A stretch of DNA of 64,000 nt from DASRDU01 sp035652435 (GTDB lineage: Bacteria > Acidobacteriota > Blastocatellia > RBC074). Shown here piece after piece: positions 26,362-33,940 of the stretch (positions within the stretch are counted from its first letter, which is position 1; each line of letters opens with the position of its first letter). Made by a program: the position numbers and the translations under genes. The stretch lies in the NCBI GenBank assembly GCA_035652435.1, contig DASRDU010000052.1, forward strand, positions 24,425-88,424. Reading direction: 5' to 3'. The notes beneath the pieces were generated by a model, which saw nothing but the letters and a program-made list of their open reading frames with translations, did no database searches and had not been told where the DNA came from.

Positions 26362-26736
26362 ATGAAACTTTACGTTGGCAACCTCGCGTTCCAGACGACG
26401 AGCGAGGACTTACAGGAACTCTTTTCACAGGCCGGCCAGGTCGAATCAGCTTCGATCGTGACTGACCGTGACACCGGCCGTTCGCGCGGCTTCGGCTTCG
26501 TCGAAATGGCCTCAAAGGCCGAAGGCGAGGCAGCCATTGCCCAGTTCAACGGCATGGAAGTCAACGGACGCAACCTGACCGTGAACGAAGCCAGACCGCG
26601 TGAAAATCGCGGCGGTGGCGGCGGGTTCGGTGGCGGCGGCGGCGGCGGACGCGGCGGCTTCGGCGGCGGCGGTGGCGGTCGTGGCGGTGGACGTGGCGGC
26701 TTCGGCGGCGGCGGCGGTGGCCGTTCACGCTACTAA
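26362..26736 (+). CDS. Glycine-rich RRM RNA-binding protein
   Basis: This 124-residue protein has one RRM domain (1-80) with RNP2 LYVGNL (2-7) and RNP1 RGFGFVEM, followed by a low-complexity tail of GGGG blocks punctuated by Arg and Phe (RGG-like, about 85-124). Bacterial RRM proteins of this type (Rbp family of cyanobacteria and others) bind RNA and are often cold-induced. It sits directly upstream of a DEAD-box helicase gene, a common cold-adaptation pairing. The Arg-Gly tail could support phase separation or RNA chaperoning, which is inference. Confidence 0.9.
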   Translation: MKLYVGNLAFQTTSEDLQELFSQAGQVESASIVTDRDTGRSRGFGFVEMASKAEGEAAIAQFNGMEVNGRNLTVNEARPRENRGGGGGFGGGGGGGRGGFGGGGGGRGGGRGGFGGGGGGRSRY

Positions 26737-26771
26737 GCCTCCGGTTATCCGACAACCGGTAACCTTTACTC

Positions 26772-26814
26772 AAAGCGCTCCCGGCTTTGGCAGTATTAAA
26801 GCCGGGGGCGCTTT
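26772..26814 (+). terminator. Long hairpin between the RRM and DEAD-box helicase genes
   Basis: AAAGCGCTCCCGGCTTT pairs with 26798-26814 over 17 bp (one G-T pair) around a 9-base loop, 35 bp after the RRM stop and 57 bp before the helicase start. No T-run follows the stem, so it could be an attenuator or a structured leader acted on by the RRM or helicase protein rather than a full terminator. Confidence 0.6.
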
Positions 26815-26871
26815 GTACAATTAACATCAGGCGCGCCCGAATGACGTTCGGGTGACGCCAAAAGGAATGAA

Positions 26872-28092
26872 ATGATTTTTGCTGAACTGGGACTACACAA
26901 CTCGCTCGCCAGCAGGTGTGAAGCCCTCGGATACACCGAGCCGACACCGATTCAAAGGCAGGGGATCCCTGTCATCCTGAGCGGCTCGGATCTGATTGGC
27001 TGTGCCGCGACCGGCACGGGCAAGACGGCGGCTTTCCTGCTGCCGATGTTACAAACTCTCTCAGCCAACCCCGGCCCGCAGCCCAATGGAGTGCGCGCGC
27101 TCGTCATCGCGCCGACCCGGGAACTGGCTTCGCAGATTGCTGAGCATTTACAGATGCTTGATCCGAAGAAAAAAACGCGTTCGGTCACAGTCGTCGGCGG
27201 CGCGAGCATCAACAGACAGCGGATGGAATTGCGGCGCGGCGTCTCTGTCGTCATCGCGACGCCGGGGCGCCTGCTCGATCACCTCGAACACAAGGCGATT
27301 GACCTTTCGCGCGTTGAAATGCTCGTTCTCGATGAGGCCGACCGCATGCTCGATATGGGCTTCTGGCCCGCGGTCCGGCGCATTCTCTCGCAGCTCCCGG
27401 CCAGGCGGCAGACGCTGCTCTTTTCCGCTACGATGTCGCCCGCGATTGAAGAGATCGCGCGCTCGAACATGCGCCAGCCGAAAGTCGTCGAAGTCAACCC
27501 GCGCGGCAAGGCGGCGGTGACGGTCAAACAGACGGCTTACCCGGTCGCGCTCGAATCGAAGACGACGCTCCTGCTGCACCTGCTCGAAGCGTTCGCCTTC
27601 GAGCGCGTGCTGATCTTCACGCGCACCAGACGCGGGGCCGAGCGCCTCTCCCGCCTCCTTGAAGCGCGCGAACACCGGGTCAACCGCATCCATGCCGACC
27701 GCACGCAGCCCCAGCGCGAAGCCGCGTTGCAGGGGTTCAAGGACGGTCGTTATCGGGTGCTGGTCGCAACAGACATCGCCGCGCGCGGGATTGACGTCGA
27801 GTCAATTTCGCACGTCATCAACTACGACATCCCCGACGTGCCGGAAGATTACGTGCATCGCATCGGCCGGACGGGGCGGGCCGGCAACGACGGGCACGCG
27901 ATGACGCTGCTGACGCCGGTTGACGAGCTGTCACTGCGGGCGATTGAAAGGCTGACGGGTCAGCCGGTGGAAAGGGTCTTGCTACCCGGTTTCGGTGGCC
28001 TCGCGCCAGCGGCCAAACCGCCAGCCCCATTCAACAGCCGGGGTAGCGCCGGGGTCCGCTCATTCGGGCCGCGCCGGGCCGGCAGACGGTAA
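26872..28092 (+). CDS. DEAD-box ATP-dependent RNA helicase, RhlE-like
   Basis: The protein has 406 residues. All core motifs are present: Q-motif (GYTEPTPIQRQGIP), I (AATGTGKTAAF), Ia (APTRELASQI), Ib (TPGRLLDHL), II (VLDEADRMLDMGF), III (FSATMS), IV (LIFTRTRRGAERL), V (ATDIAARGIDV) and VI (HRIGRTGRAG). The C-terminal extension is short (about 45 residues), basic and Gly/Pro-containing, fitting RhlE rather than CsdA. It follows the RRM gene after a 17-bp hairpin and is probably involved in RNA remodelling at low temperature or in ribosome assembly. Confidence 0.94.
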   Translation: MIFAELGLHNSLASRCEALGYTEPTPIQRQGIPVILSGSDLIGCAATGTGKTAAFLLPMLQTLSANPGPQPNGVRALVIAPTRELASQIAEHLQMLDPKKKTRSVTVVGGASINRQRMELRRGVSVVIATPGRLLDHLEHKAIDLSRVEMLVLDEADRMLDMGFWPAVRRILSQLPARRQTLLFSATMSPAIEEIARSNMRQPKVVEVNPRGKAAVTVKQTAYPVALESKTTLLLHLLEAFAFERVLIFTRTRRGAERLSRLLEAREHRVNRIHADRTQPQREAALQGFKDGRYRVLVATDIAARGIDVESISHVINYDIPDVPEDYVHRIGRTGRAGNDGHAMTLLTPVDELSLRAIERLTGQPVERVLLPGFGGLAPAAKPPAPFNSRGSAGVRSFGPRRAGRR

Positions 28093-28111
28093 GCTGATCA
28101 CGCCTGAAAAA

Positions 28112-28146
28112 CTGAGGCAATCAACTCTCACGACAGATTGCCTCAG
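28112..28146. terminator. Hairpin between convergent helicase and racemase-family genes
   Basis: CTGAGGCAATC and GATTGCCTCAG form a perfect 11-bp stem with a 13-base loop, 20 bp after the helicase stop and 80 bp from the convergent gene's stop. It could act bidirectionally. No T-run is seen. Confidence 0.55.
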
Positions 28147-28225
28147 CCGCTTTCATCCCCACCCGAAAATCTTCCTCCAGGATTTCAGCCGGTACCGACT
28201 CGGACTTCGTCACATCAGCGACCGA

Positions 28226-29275
28226 TCAGCGCAGGATGAAACCGTTCCGCAATTCGTCGGCCGGATCAATCAGAAACTCGTGACGCCCGGTGATGTGCGC
28301 CGTGCCTTCGACTTCGGGAATGACGGCGTCGTGCGGGCCGAAGGTGGTCGTTCGCACGACCCGCCCGGTGAAGCTGCTGCCGATGATGCTTTCGATCACG
28401 ACCGGCTGATCGAGACCGACCTCGCCGCGCGCGTAATGGATCGCGAGCCGCCCGCTCACGCCCGTGCCCGTCGGCGAGCGGTCAACCTCGCCTGCGGCAA
28501 AGATGCACACGTTGCGGCTGTGATGCGCGGGGTCTGACGGCGGGCCGATGAAGATCGTGCCGTAGAGAAAGCTCAGGTCTTCTTCAAACGGGTGAGTGAT
28601 GGCGCGGCTTGTCATAACAGCACGCTTGATTGCCATTCCCTTTTCAATCAACTGACGAAAATCTTCGGGCCTGCAGTTCAGGCCGACATCCGCGGCTTTG
28701 ACGTAAGCATAAAACGCGCCGCCGAAAGCGAGGTCATAACGCACCGTCCCCGGGCCCGGCACGTCCACTGCGGCATCCAGCGCCAACACGAACGACGGCA
28801 CGTTGTGAAAGTAAACGCCTGTAACTTTCCCCCCACTCACTCTGGCGTGAGCCGTGACGAGTCCAGCCGGGGTATCAATCCTGATCGTCGTTTCCGGCGC
28901 GGCCATCGGCAGCATCCCGGTTTCAAGCGCCACCGTAGTTACCCCGATGATGCCGTGGCCGCACATCGTGCTATAGCCTTCGTTGTGGATAAACAGAACG
29001 CCGAGGTCGGCCCCCGGCGAGACCGGCGGGGTCACAATACAGCCGTACATATCCGCGTGCCCGCGCGGCTCCCACATGAGCGCCGTTCGCAGGTGATCAA
29101 AATTCTCTTTCGCATAACGCCGCCGCGCGAGCATCGTTTCGCCCGGCAGGTCGGGGAAGCCGCCGGTGATCACGCGAAACGGCTCGCCTTCGGTATGCGC
29201 GTCAATCGTGGTGATCCGGCGCCAGTGTGCAGGCGGGTTCCAGCACGAAGTCTGTTCGAGCGGTTTGAATGCCAT
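28226..29275 (-). CDS. Proline racemase superfamily enzyme, probable trans-3-hydroxy-L-proline dehydratase
   Basis: The protein has 349 residues from ATG 29275, which has a GGAGG ribosome-binding site 7 bases upstream. The first catalytic position is C105 in STMCGHG. The second, Cys in racemases and 4-hydroxyproline epimerases, is threonine here: T269 in DRSPTGTG. In this superfamily the Cys/Thr pair is established for trans-3-hydroxy-L-proline dehydratase (EC 4.2.1.77), which forms pyrroline-2-carboxylate from collagen-derived hydroxyproline. An ornithine cyclodeaminase-family protein at 34877-35869 could supply the reductase for that product, but it is not adjacent. Confidence 0.88.
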   Translation of the reverse strand: MAFKPLEQTSCWNPPAHWRRITTIDAHTEGEPFRVITGGFPDLPGETMLARRRYAKENFDHLRTALMWEPRGHADMYGCIVTPPVSPGADLGVLFIHNEGYSTMCGHGIIGVTTVALETGMLPMAAPETTIRIDTPAGLVTAHARVSGGKVTGVYFHNVPSFVLALDAAVDVPGPGTVRYDLAFGGAFYAYVKAADVGLNCRPEDFRQLIEKGMAIKRAVMTSRAITHPFEEDLSFLYGTIFIGPPSDPAHHSRNVCIFAAGEVDRSPTGTGVSGRLAIHYARGEVGLDQPVVIESIIGSSFTGRVVRTTTFGPHDAVIPEVEGTAHITGRHEFLIDPADELRNGFILR

Positions 29276-29409
29276 GAAAAATCCTCCTTTCATCTCCTCT
29301 TCCGTCTAACTCACGTTAGAATACTTCCCTGCATGAAGTCTGCTCCCCCTCGCGATTCAAAGGCTGGCGTTCGTTTTCCCCGCGGGCCCGGCACAAGGAG
29401 GAAGAAGAG

Positions 29410-29841
29410 ATGAGAACAGGTAAAAGACAATGGCTGCTGACAGGGGTGGCGTGCGTCGGGGCGACGCTGATGCTCGCCTCAACGGAGTCTTCGCCCGCGG
29501 TCCCGCCGCAGGATTTGTTCACACTGGATCGCCGGGTCAGCACGATGGAGCAGCGCATCATCTCGCTGGAATCCAGACTGATCCGATTGGAGCAGCAATC
29601 CATGCTCGGCCAGCGGTCCGCAGAGCCGTCGCCTGCGGGGCAGATCACAGAGTTGAACCTGCTGCGCAGCGAGCTTCAGGTACTCGGGGCACGCATCAGG
29701 CTGCTTGAATGCGGAGTGGTGCGGCTCGACGAGCGGACGACATCGGAGCAGGCGCGTGAGGCGCGGAAAAAGTCCGGGCCACAGACCGCTGACCCCTGCC
29801 GACTCAACCCGGAAGCCCCGTTACAGTTTCCGGCCCGATAA
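29410..29841 (+). CDS. Small secreted coiled-coil protein, unknown function
   Basis: The protein has 143 residues, with an AAGGAGG ribosome-binding site. The hydrophobic leader TGVACVGATLMLAS (about 10-25) indicates a signal peptide or N-terminal anchor. Residues about 38-65 form a heptad-like coiled coil (RRVSTMEQRIISLESRLIRL), and a second helical stretch lies at about 80-105 (LNLLRSELQVLGARIRLLE). The tail is charged. No family recognised. It stands alone between two divergent or convergent neighbours. Confidence 0.7.
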   Translation: MRTGKRQWLLTGVACVGATLMLASTESSPAVPPQDLFTLDRRVSTMEQRIISLESRLIRLEQQSMLGQRSAEPSPAGQITELNLLRSELQVLGARIRLLECGVVRLDERTTSEQAREARKKSGPQTADPCRLNPEAPLQFPAR

Positions 29842-29855
29842 TCAGGCGGCGCGGA

Positions 29856-30236
29856 TCATTTGTGCCTGATCCAGAGTCTGACGGCCTCTTCGAGGACTTC
29901 GTCAACGCCCATTTCCTTTCGCAGGTCAACCAGCTTCTTCTTGATCGCCCAGTAGGTGTCCTCGGAAATGCTCACCGGGCGGGCTTTCTTCGAGCCGCCG
30001 GAAGCTGCGGCCTTCGGTTTCGGGGCGGCACTTGCGGGCACGGCTTTGGGCTTCTCCGGTGCGGTTTCCGATGTCGCTTCAGTCCGGGCCGCCCTGCCTT
30101 TCGGTCGCGGCGGGCTGTTCGGCCCCGTCTCCGGCAGATCCATCGCTTCGGTCTGCGGAGGGAGTTTCTTCTGGACAATTACTTTTGGTTTTTTCCCGTC
30201 CTCCTCGTCAAACAGGTCTTTCTCCTGGCTCTTCAC
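29856..30236 (-). CDS. Low-complexity protein with C-terminal ribbon-helix-helix-like segment
   Basis: This is a 126-residue cytoplasmic protein. Residues 1-88 are disordered and rich in Lys, Pro and Ala (KGRAARTEATSETAPEKPKA). The last about 38 residues (VSISEDTYWAIKKKLVDLRK, then MGVDEVLEEAVRLWIRHK) look like a short strand plus two helices, as in ribbon-helix-helix DNA-binding proteins such as CopG/Arc-like antitoxins and ParG. No toxin gene is adjacent. A basic tail plus an RHH core would fit a nucleoid-associated or partition-like protein, but this is inference only. Confidence 0.65.
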   Translation of the reverse strand: MKSQEKDLFDEEDGKKPKVIVQKKLPPQTEAMDLPETGPNSPPRPKGRAARTEATSETAPEKPKAVPASAAPKPKAAASGGSKKARPVSISEDTYWAIKKKLVDLRKEMGVDEVLEEAVRLWIRHK

Positions 30237-30333
30237 GTTTCTCCTCCTTCTGCTCGTGATTTCAGATCTCAGGGCTGATCAGCGGCTGGTTTATCTCCCG
30301 GTTTTCTCCTTCACTGTCGCCCCATCATTCGCC

Positions 30334-30362
30334 CTGGCAAAAAAGTTTGAATGCAGTATAAT
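30334..30362 (+). promoter_or_regulatory. Candidate sigma-70 promoter with long leader for the PEP-CTERM gene
   Basis: CTGGCA (4 of 6 for -35) is followed after 17 bp by a perfect TATAAT at 30357-30362. The next rightward gene starts at 30670, which would give a leader of about 300 nt. The gene-free interval 30237-30669 otherwise shows no RNA motif I can name. Confidence 0.45.
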
Positions 30363-30669
30363 CTCCCCGTCCGGAAAGAAGATTAACTCTCCCAATCAAC
30401 TCTTTCTCCACCCCCAAACTGTGTGCCCCCTTTCTGCGTGTTCTGACGTCTTTGCCCTTCCGTAACAGCGCCCCGGGAGACAACGGAATCAGCAGCACGG
30501 CCGGTATCTCCCTTCGGTCAACCCGCGCGGGCTGACAAGTCCTGGCCTTATTCAGAAAGAATCCGGGTTATTGCCTCCGGCCTCGCCACTGGTTTCGGGG
30601 GCAATCACGGCTGCGCCTGTCCTCACTGCCCCGTAGTTCGGAAAGCGCAGCCAACAGGAGGAAATGCAC

Positions 30670-31365
30670 ATGCAAACTCTCAAACAACTGACTCGGTCAG
30701 CGGCGTTCTGTGGGGCAGTGGTGCTGATCGGGGCAATCACTGCTCTCGCCGATCCCGTTAACTTCATTGCCAACTCTTCGGGAACCTTCAGTGCCGCCGG
30801 GTGTGCGACCTGCACGGCTGCCGGCAGCACTCTGACCAACGGGAGTACGACGATCACTTTCTCGTCGGCATCGCCCACGCTCAACGTGACACTCGTCCCG
30901 CCGGGCGAACCCGGTCTTAACTCCACTAACGTCTATCTGGGGCAGTTCACGGCCTCTTCGGGGCCGGCGGCGGGCGTGAGCTTTGCCAACGCGGCCTTCA
31001 CGCTGACGGTCAACTTCACTGTGCCCGCGGACTCGAGCCCGGCCCAGACCTTCAGCGCCACCTTGTCGGGACTGATCACAACGAACGCTTCTTCCTCAAT
31101 TATGACCTGGACCTCTCCCACGACGCTGACCTTCACGTCAGTGACGGCCGGGACGTTCACGCTCGTGATTGAGCCGTTCACCCCGGTCAACAACCCCGGC
31201 GATAACCCGATCAACATCCGCGGGACGCTGACCTTCACTAACCCGGCGGCAGTCAGCGCGGCGGAAATACCGGAACCGGCCACGCTGCTCCTGCTCGGCA
31301 CGGGGCTGCTGGGCATAGCCCGTGCGCTGCGACGGAAACAGAAGAGCCAGGGGAATGAAGACTGA
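30670..31365 (+). CDS. PEP-CTERM sorting-domain secreted protein
   Basis: The protein has 231 residues. ATG 30670 is preferred over ATG 30664 because AGGAGG lies 8 bases upstream of it. A signal peptide (about 1-28, ending TALA) is followed by a Thr/Ser-rich beta-type exported region with one CATC cysteine pair (about 41-44). The C-terminus carries the PEP-CTERM signal: IPEPATLLLLGTGLLGIA, then a basic RALRRKQK tail. Such proteins are recognised by exosortase and displayed outside, commonly with exopolysaccharide; no exosortase is in the window. A rho-independent terminator follows. The PrsR/PrsK-like regulators at 48441-52034 may control it. Confidence 0.9.
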   Translation: MQTLKQLTRSAAFCGAVVLIGAITALADPVNFIANSSGTFSAAGCATCTAAGSTLTNGSTTITFSSASPTLNVTLVPPGEPGLNSTNVYLGQFTASSGPAAGVSFANAAFTLTVNFTVPADSSPAQTFSATLSGLITTNASSSIMTWTSPTTLTFTSVTAGTFTLVIEPFTPVNNPGDNPINIRGTLTFTNPAAVSAAEIPEPATLLLLGTGLLGIARALRRKQKSQGNED

Positions 31366-31412
31366 CTCGTCCGGATGAACGGCGAGTCTCCCTTTCCTGT
31401 GCCGTAAATTGC

Positions 31413-31440
31413 GGCGGGCCACCTCCCGGCCCGCCTTTTT
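31413..31440 (+). terminator. Rho-independent terminator after the PEP-CTERM gene
   Basis: GGCGGGCC and GGCCCGCC form an 8-bp GC stem with a 7-base loop followed by TTTTT, between the PEP-CTERM stop (31365) and the convergent cupin stop (31444). Confidence 0.85.
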
Positions 31441-31443
31441 AGT

Positions 31444-31911
31444 TTATTTCGGACGGTTCGTTTTAAGCATTCCGGGCGAGTTCCACTTGATGACGTGATA
31501 AGTCGCGTCAGTCTGGCCGACGTTGCGGATGCTGTGCAGCTGATTCGACGCCTGGAAGATGACCGAGCCGGGGCCGACGCGCTTCATTTCGCCGTTGACC
31601 ATCGCTTCGACGGTGCCTTCCCGGACAATCATGAGTTCCTCGTCAGGATGTTTGTGTGGCGGGTGCGGCGTCTCGCCGGGCTTGAGCGTGGTGATGTGGC
31701 ACTCCAGCTCATCGAGGGTCGCAGTCGGGGCCTGACAGACTTTGCGCGACCAGCCGACTTTGGTCGGTTTCGCTTCCAGTGAATTCCAGTCGAAAACCGT
31801 CGAACCCATTACGGGGCTGTCACTGCGGGCGAACGCAACGGCCCCCAGCGTCAGGCCGAGCGTGATGGTCAGGGTGATGGCGGCGACGGCTATGTCTCTG
31901 CGTGTAAGCAT
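31444..31911 (-). CDS. Membrane-anchored or exported cupin-domain protein
   Basis: The protein has 155 residues. The hydrophobic N-terminal segment AAITLTITLGLTLGAVAFA (about 9-28) is a signal peptide or anchor. A single cupin barrel follows (about 75-150), with a probable metal-binding cluster HPPHKHPDEE in cupin motif 1 and H in FQASNQLHSIRNVG of motif 2. The overall form resembles exported cupins often labelled quercetin-dioxygenase-like. Substrate unknown. It lies alone, convergent with the PEP-CTERM gene. Confidence 0.83.
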   Translation of the reverse strand: MLTRRDIAVAAITLTITLGLTLGAVAFARSDSPVMGSTVFDWNSLEAKPTKVGWSRKVCQAPTATLDELECHITTLKPGETPHPPHKHPDEELMIVREGTVEAMVNGEMKRVGPGSVIFQASNQLHSIRNVGQTDATYHVIKWNSPGMLKTNRPK

Positions 31912-32042
31912 CGGCAGTTCCTCCAGTGGTTTGCTGATAGAAGATGACGGAAACGAATTCTGCGAGGTGAAGCGCCGTTATCATAGCTGGCGGCATTGGA
32001 GGTGACAATCAGTTCCGAGAGCGGATTTTAACTGACGCCCGC

Positions 32043-32071
32043 TTGACAATCCCTGCCGTGATGGCTAAAGT
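32043..32071 (+). promoter_or_regulatory. Promoter of the initiator tRNA gene
   Basis: A perfect -35 TTGACA at 32043-32048 is separated by 17 bp from TAAAGT (4 of 6) at 32066-32071. The tRNA begins 15 bp after the -10 box. Confidence 0.75.
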
Positions 32072-32085
32072 ACCCGCTTTCATGA

Positions 32086-32159
<74 letters not shown>

Positions 32160-32191
32160 CTCGCTTCATAACTATTCATATTCATACCCCG

Positions 32192-32215
32192 GGCCATCGC
32201 CATGATGGCCTTTTT
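32192..32215 (+). terminator. Rho-independent terminator of tRNA-fMet
   Basis: GGCCATC and GATGGCC form a 7-bp stem with a GCCAT loop followed by TTTTT, about 33 bp after the tRNA. Confidence 0.85.
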
Positions 32216-32329
32216 CTTTGAGGTCTCATCCGGCTGGCAAAGGCATCGGACGTGCGCTACCATCCCGGCTCATTCGCGGTATCAACAAAATCGGCCGGCA
32301 CCGCAACTGACTACTGCTCCACTGATTTT

Positions 32330-32998
32330 ATGGATTGGATCAAACACCTGATTGATGTCGTTCTGCACCTTGACGTGCATCTCGCCAGGCTGGTCTCGGA
32401 ATATGGCGTCTGGACTTATTCGATTCTCTTCCTGATCGTCTTTTGCGAAACGGGGCTCGTGGTGACGCCACTCCTGCCCGGCGATTCGCTGCTGTTTGCG
32501 GCGGGCGCGCTGAGCGCGCTGCCCGACAGCGCGCTCAATGTTCACTGGGCCTCGCTGCTCATCGCGGCGGCCTCGATGCTGGGCGATTCGGTCAATTACT
32601 GGGTGGGGTATTTTGTCGGGCCGAAGGTCTTCAGTAAGGAGAGTTCGCGACTGCTGAATAAAAAATACCTCGAACGCACGCACCAGTTTTACGAGCGTCA
32701 CGGCGGCAAGACGATCATCATCGCGCGCTTCATGCCGATCATCCGAACGTTCGCGCCGTTCGTCGCGGGCATCGGGCGGATGACCTACCTCCGATTTCTG
32801 GCCTACAGCATCAGCGGCAGCATCCTGTGGGCCGGGCTGTTCGTTTACGCGGGTTATTTCTTCGGCAACATTCCGTTCGTGAAGAAAAACTTCACGGTCG
32901 TGGTGCTGGCGATCATTTTCATCACCGTGCTGCCCGGGATCATCGAATTCCTGCGCGCGCACTTCGGGCGAAAAGCGGAAGCCCGCGTCGAGTCCTGA
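32330..32998 (+). CDS. DedA-family membrane protein
   Basis: This 222-residue polytopic membrane protein starts at ATG 32330 (MDWIKHLIDVVLHLDVHLA). DedA/SNARE-associated features are visible: FCETGLVVTPLLPGDSLLFAAG with the conserved Glu and Pro-Gly-Asp, GDSVNYWVGYFVG, and the Arg-containing RFMPIIRTFAPFVAG re-entrant motif. The family includes undecaprenyl-phosphate and phospholipid flippases or scramblases. It is a single gene after tRNA-fMet; the convergent ppk2 stop lies 11 bp away. Confidence 0.93.
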   Translation: MDWIKHLIDVVLHLDVHLARLVSEYGVWTYSILFLIVFCETGLVVTPLLPGDSLLFAAGALSALPDSALNVHWASLLIAAASMLGDSVNYWVGYFVGPKVFSKESSRLLNKKYLERTHQFYERHGGKTIIIARFMPIIRTFAPFVAGIGRMTYLRFLAYSISGSILWAGLFVYAGYFFGNIPFVKKNFTVVVLAIIFITVLPGIIEFLRAHFGRKAEARVES

Positions 32999-33009
32999 GC
33001 AGTGACGAC

Positions 33010-33858
33010 TCAGGACCGGGTTTTACTTTTACGGAACTCTTCGAGCTTCACCTTTTCCTTTTTCCCCACCTCTCCGAGGGTTTCGAGCCACTGCTTTTTG
33101 TAAGGCCTCAGTGCCTCGACGACGGCTTCGGCGACGGCCAGGTTGCGGAACCATTTTTTGTCGGCCGGGACGATGTGCCACGGGGCCTGCTCCGCGCTGC
33201 ATCTGTTGATGGCATCCTCGTAAGCCGCCATGTAATCGGCCCACAGCTCGCGATTCTTCCAGTCATCCACCGACAGCTTCCAGTATTTTTCAGGCTCCTC
33301 TTCGCGTTCGAGCAGGCGTTTTTCCTGCTCCCGGCTGCTGATGTGCAGGTAGAACTTCAGAATCACCGTGCCGGAATCGGCCAGCAGTTTCTCGAAGTTG
33401 TTGATGTGCCGGTAACGCGCCTTCCAGACCTTCTTCCCCGCCAGCCGCAGCACCCGCACGACCAGCACGTCTTCGTAATGCGAGCGGTTGAAGATTTTGA
33501 TCTGCCCGCGCTCGGGGGTCTCGGCATGGATGCGCCAGAGGAAATCGTGCGCCAGTTCCTTCGCGGTCGGCACCTTGAACGAAGCCACCTCACAGCCCTG
33601 TGAATTCAGCGGCCCCATCACCAGCCTGATCGTGCCGTCCTTGCCGCTCGTATCCATCCCCTGCAACACGATCAGCACACCGGTCTGCGACCCGGCCTGC
33701 GACGCGGCATAGAGCAGTTCCTGAAGCTCGACGAGTTCGTCAGTCAGCTTTGCCAGCTTCTGCTCCGCCTCTTCGCGCTCCAGCCCGCCGTCATCCTCGG
33801 GGTCGAAATCCTTCAGCCTGATTTTTTTGCCGCCGGTGATTTTGTGTGCGTAGCTCAC
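33010..33858 (-). CDS. Polyphosphate kinase 2 family protein
   Basis: The protein has 282 residues from GTG 33858, supported by GGGAGG five bases upstream. The frame is open further upstream but overlaps the preceding gene and a hairpin. Walker A is GMDTSGKDG, and the segment FNRSHYEDVLVVRV plus lid region SSREQEKRLLEREEEPEKYWK are standard for PPK2 (PF03976). These cytosolic enzymes transfer phosphate between polyphosphate and AMP, ADP or GDP. One-domain length and the TSGKDGTI form fit class I or III; I cannot separate these by eye. Confidence 0.92.
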   Translation of the reverse strand: MSYAHKITGGKKIRLKDFDPEDDGGLEREEAEQKLAKLTDELVELQELLYAASQAGSQTGVLIVLQGMDTSGKDGTIRLVMGPLNSQGCEVASFKVPTAKELAHDFLWRIHAETPERGQIKIFNRSHYEDVLVVRVLRLAGKKVWKARYRHINNFEKLLADSGTVILKFYLHISSREQEKRLLEREEEPEKYWKLSVDDWKNRELWADYMAAYEDAINRCSAEQAPWHIVPADKKWFRNLAVAEAVVEALRPYKKQWLETLGEVGKKEKVKLEEFRKSKTRS

Positions 33859-33871
33859 GAGTGCCTCCCGC

Positions 33872-33930
33872 TCGTCGTACCGCCGCAGGGTCTTCTTTTC
33901 AGAAGAGAAAAAGCCGCGGCGGTACGACGA
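33872..33930. repeat. Short paired inverted repeat upstream of ppk2
   Basis: TCGTCGTACCGCCGC (33872-33886) and its exact reverse complement (33916-33930) flank 29 bp. The spacer also has partial complementarity (TTCTTTTC / AGAAGAGAAA). It occupies the gap between the dienelactone hydrolase stop and the ppk2 ribosome-binding site, so it could be a shortened member of the intergenic repeat class or a terminator-like hairpin. Confidence 0.75.
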
Positions 33931-33940
33931 ACCATCCTGC

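Noticed and set aside
30334..30362. Sigma-54 promoter upstream of the PEP-CTERM gene (TGGCA...TTTG)
   Set aside because: The GG-N10-GC rule is not met (TG instead of GC); a sigma-70 -10 TATAAT overlaps the same site.
30363..30669. Riboswitch (cyclic-di-GMP type) in the PEP-CTERM leader
   Set aside because: A few GEMM-like words occur (CGGAAAGCGCAGCC), but the conserved core and paired stems do not line up.
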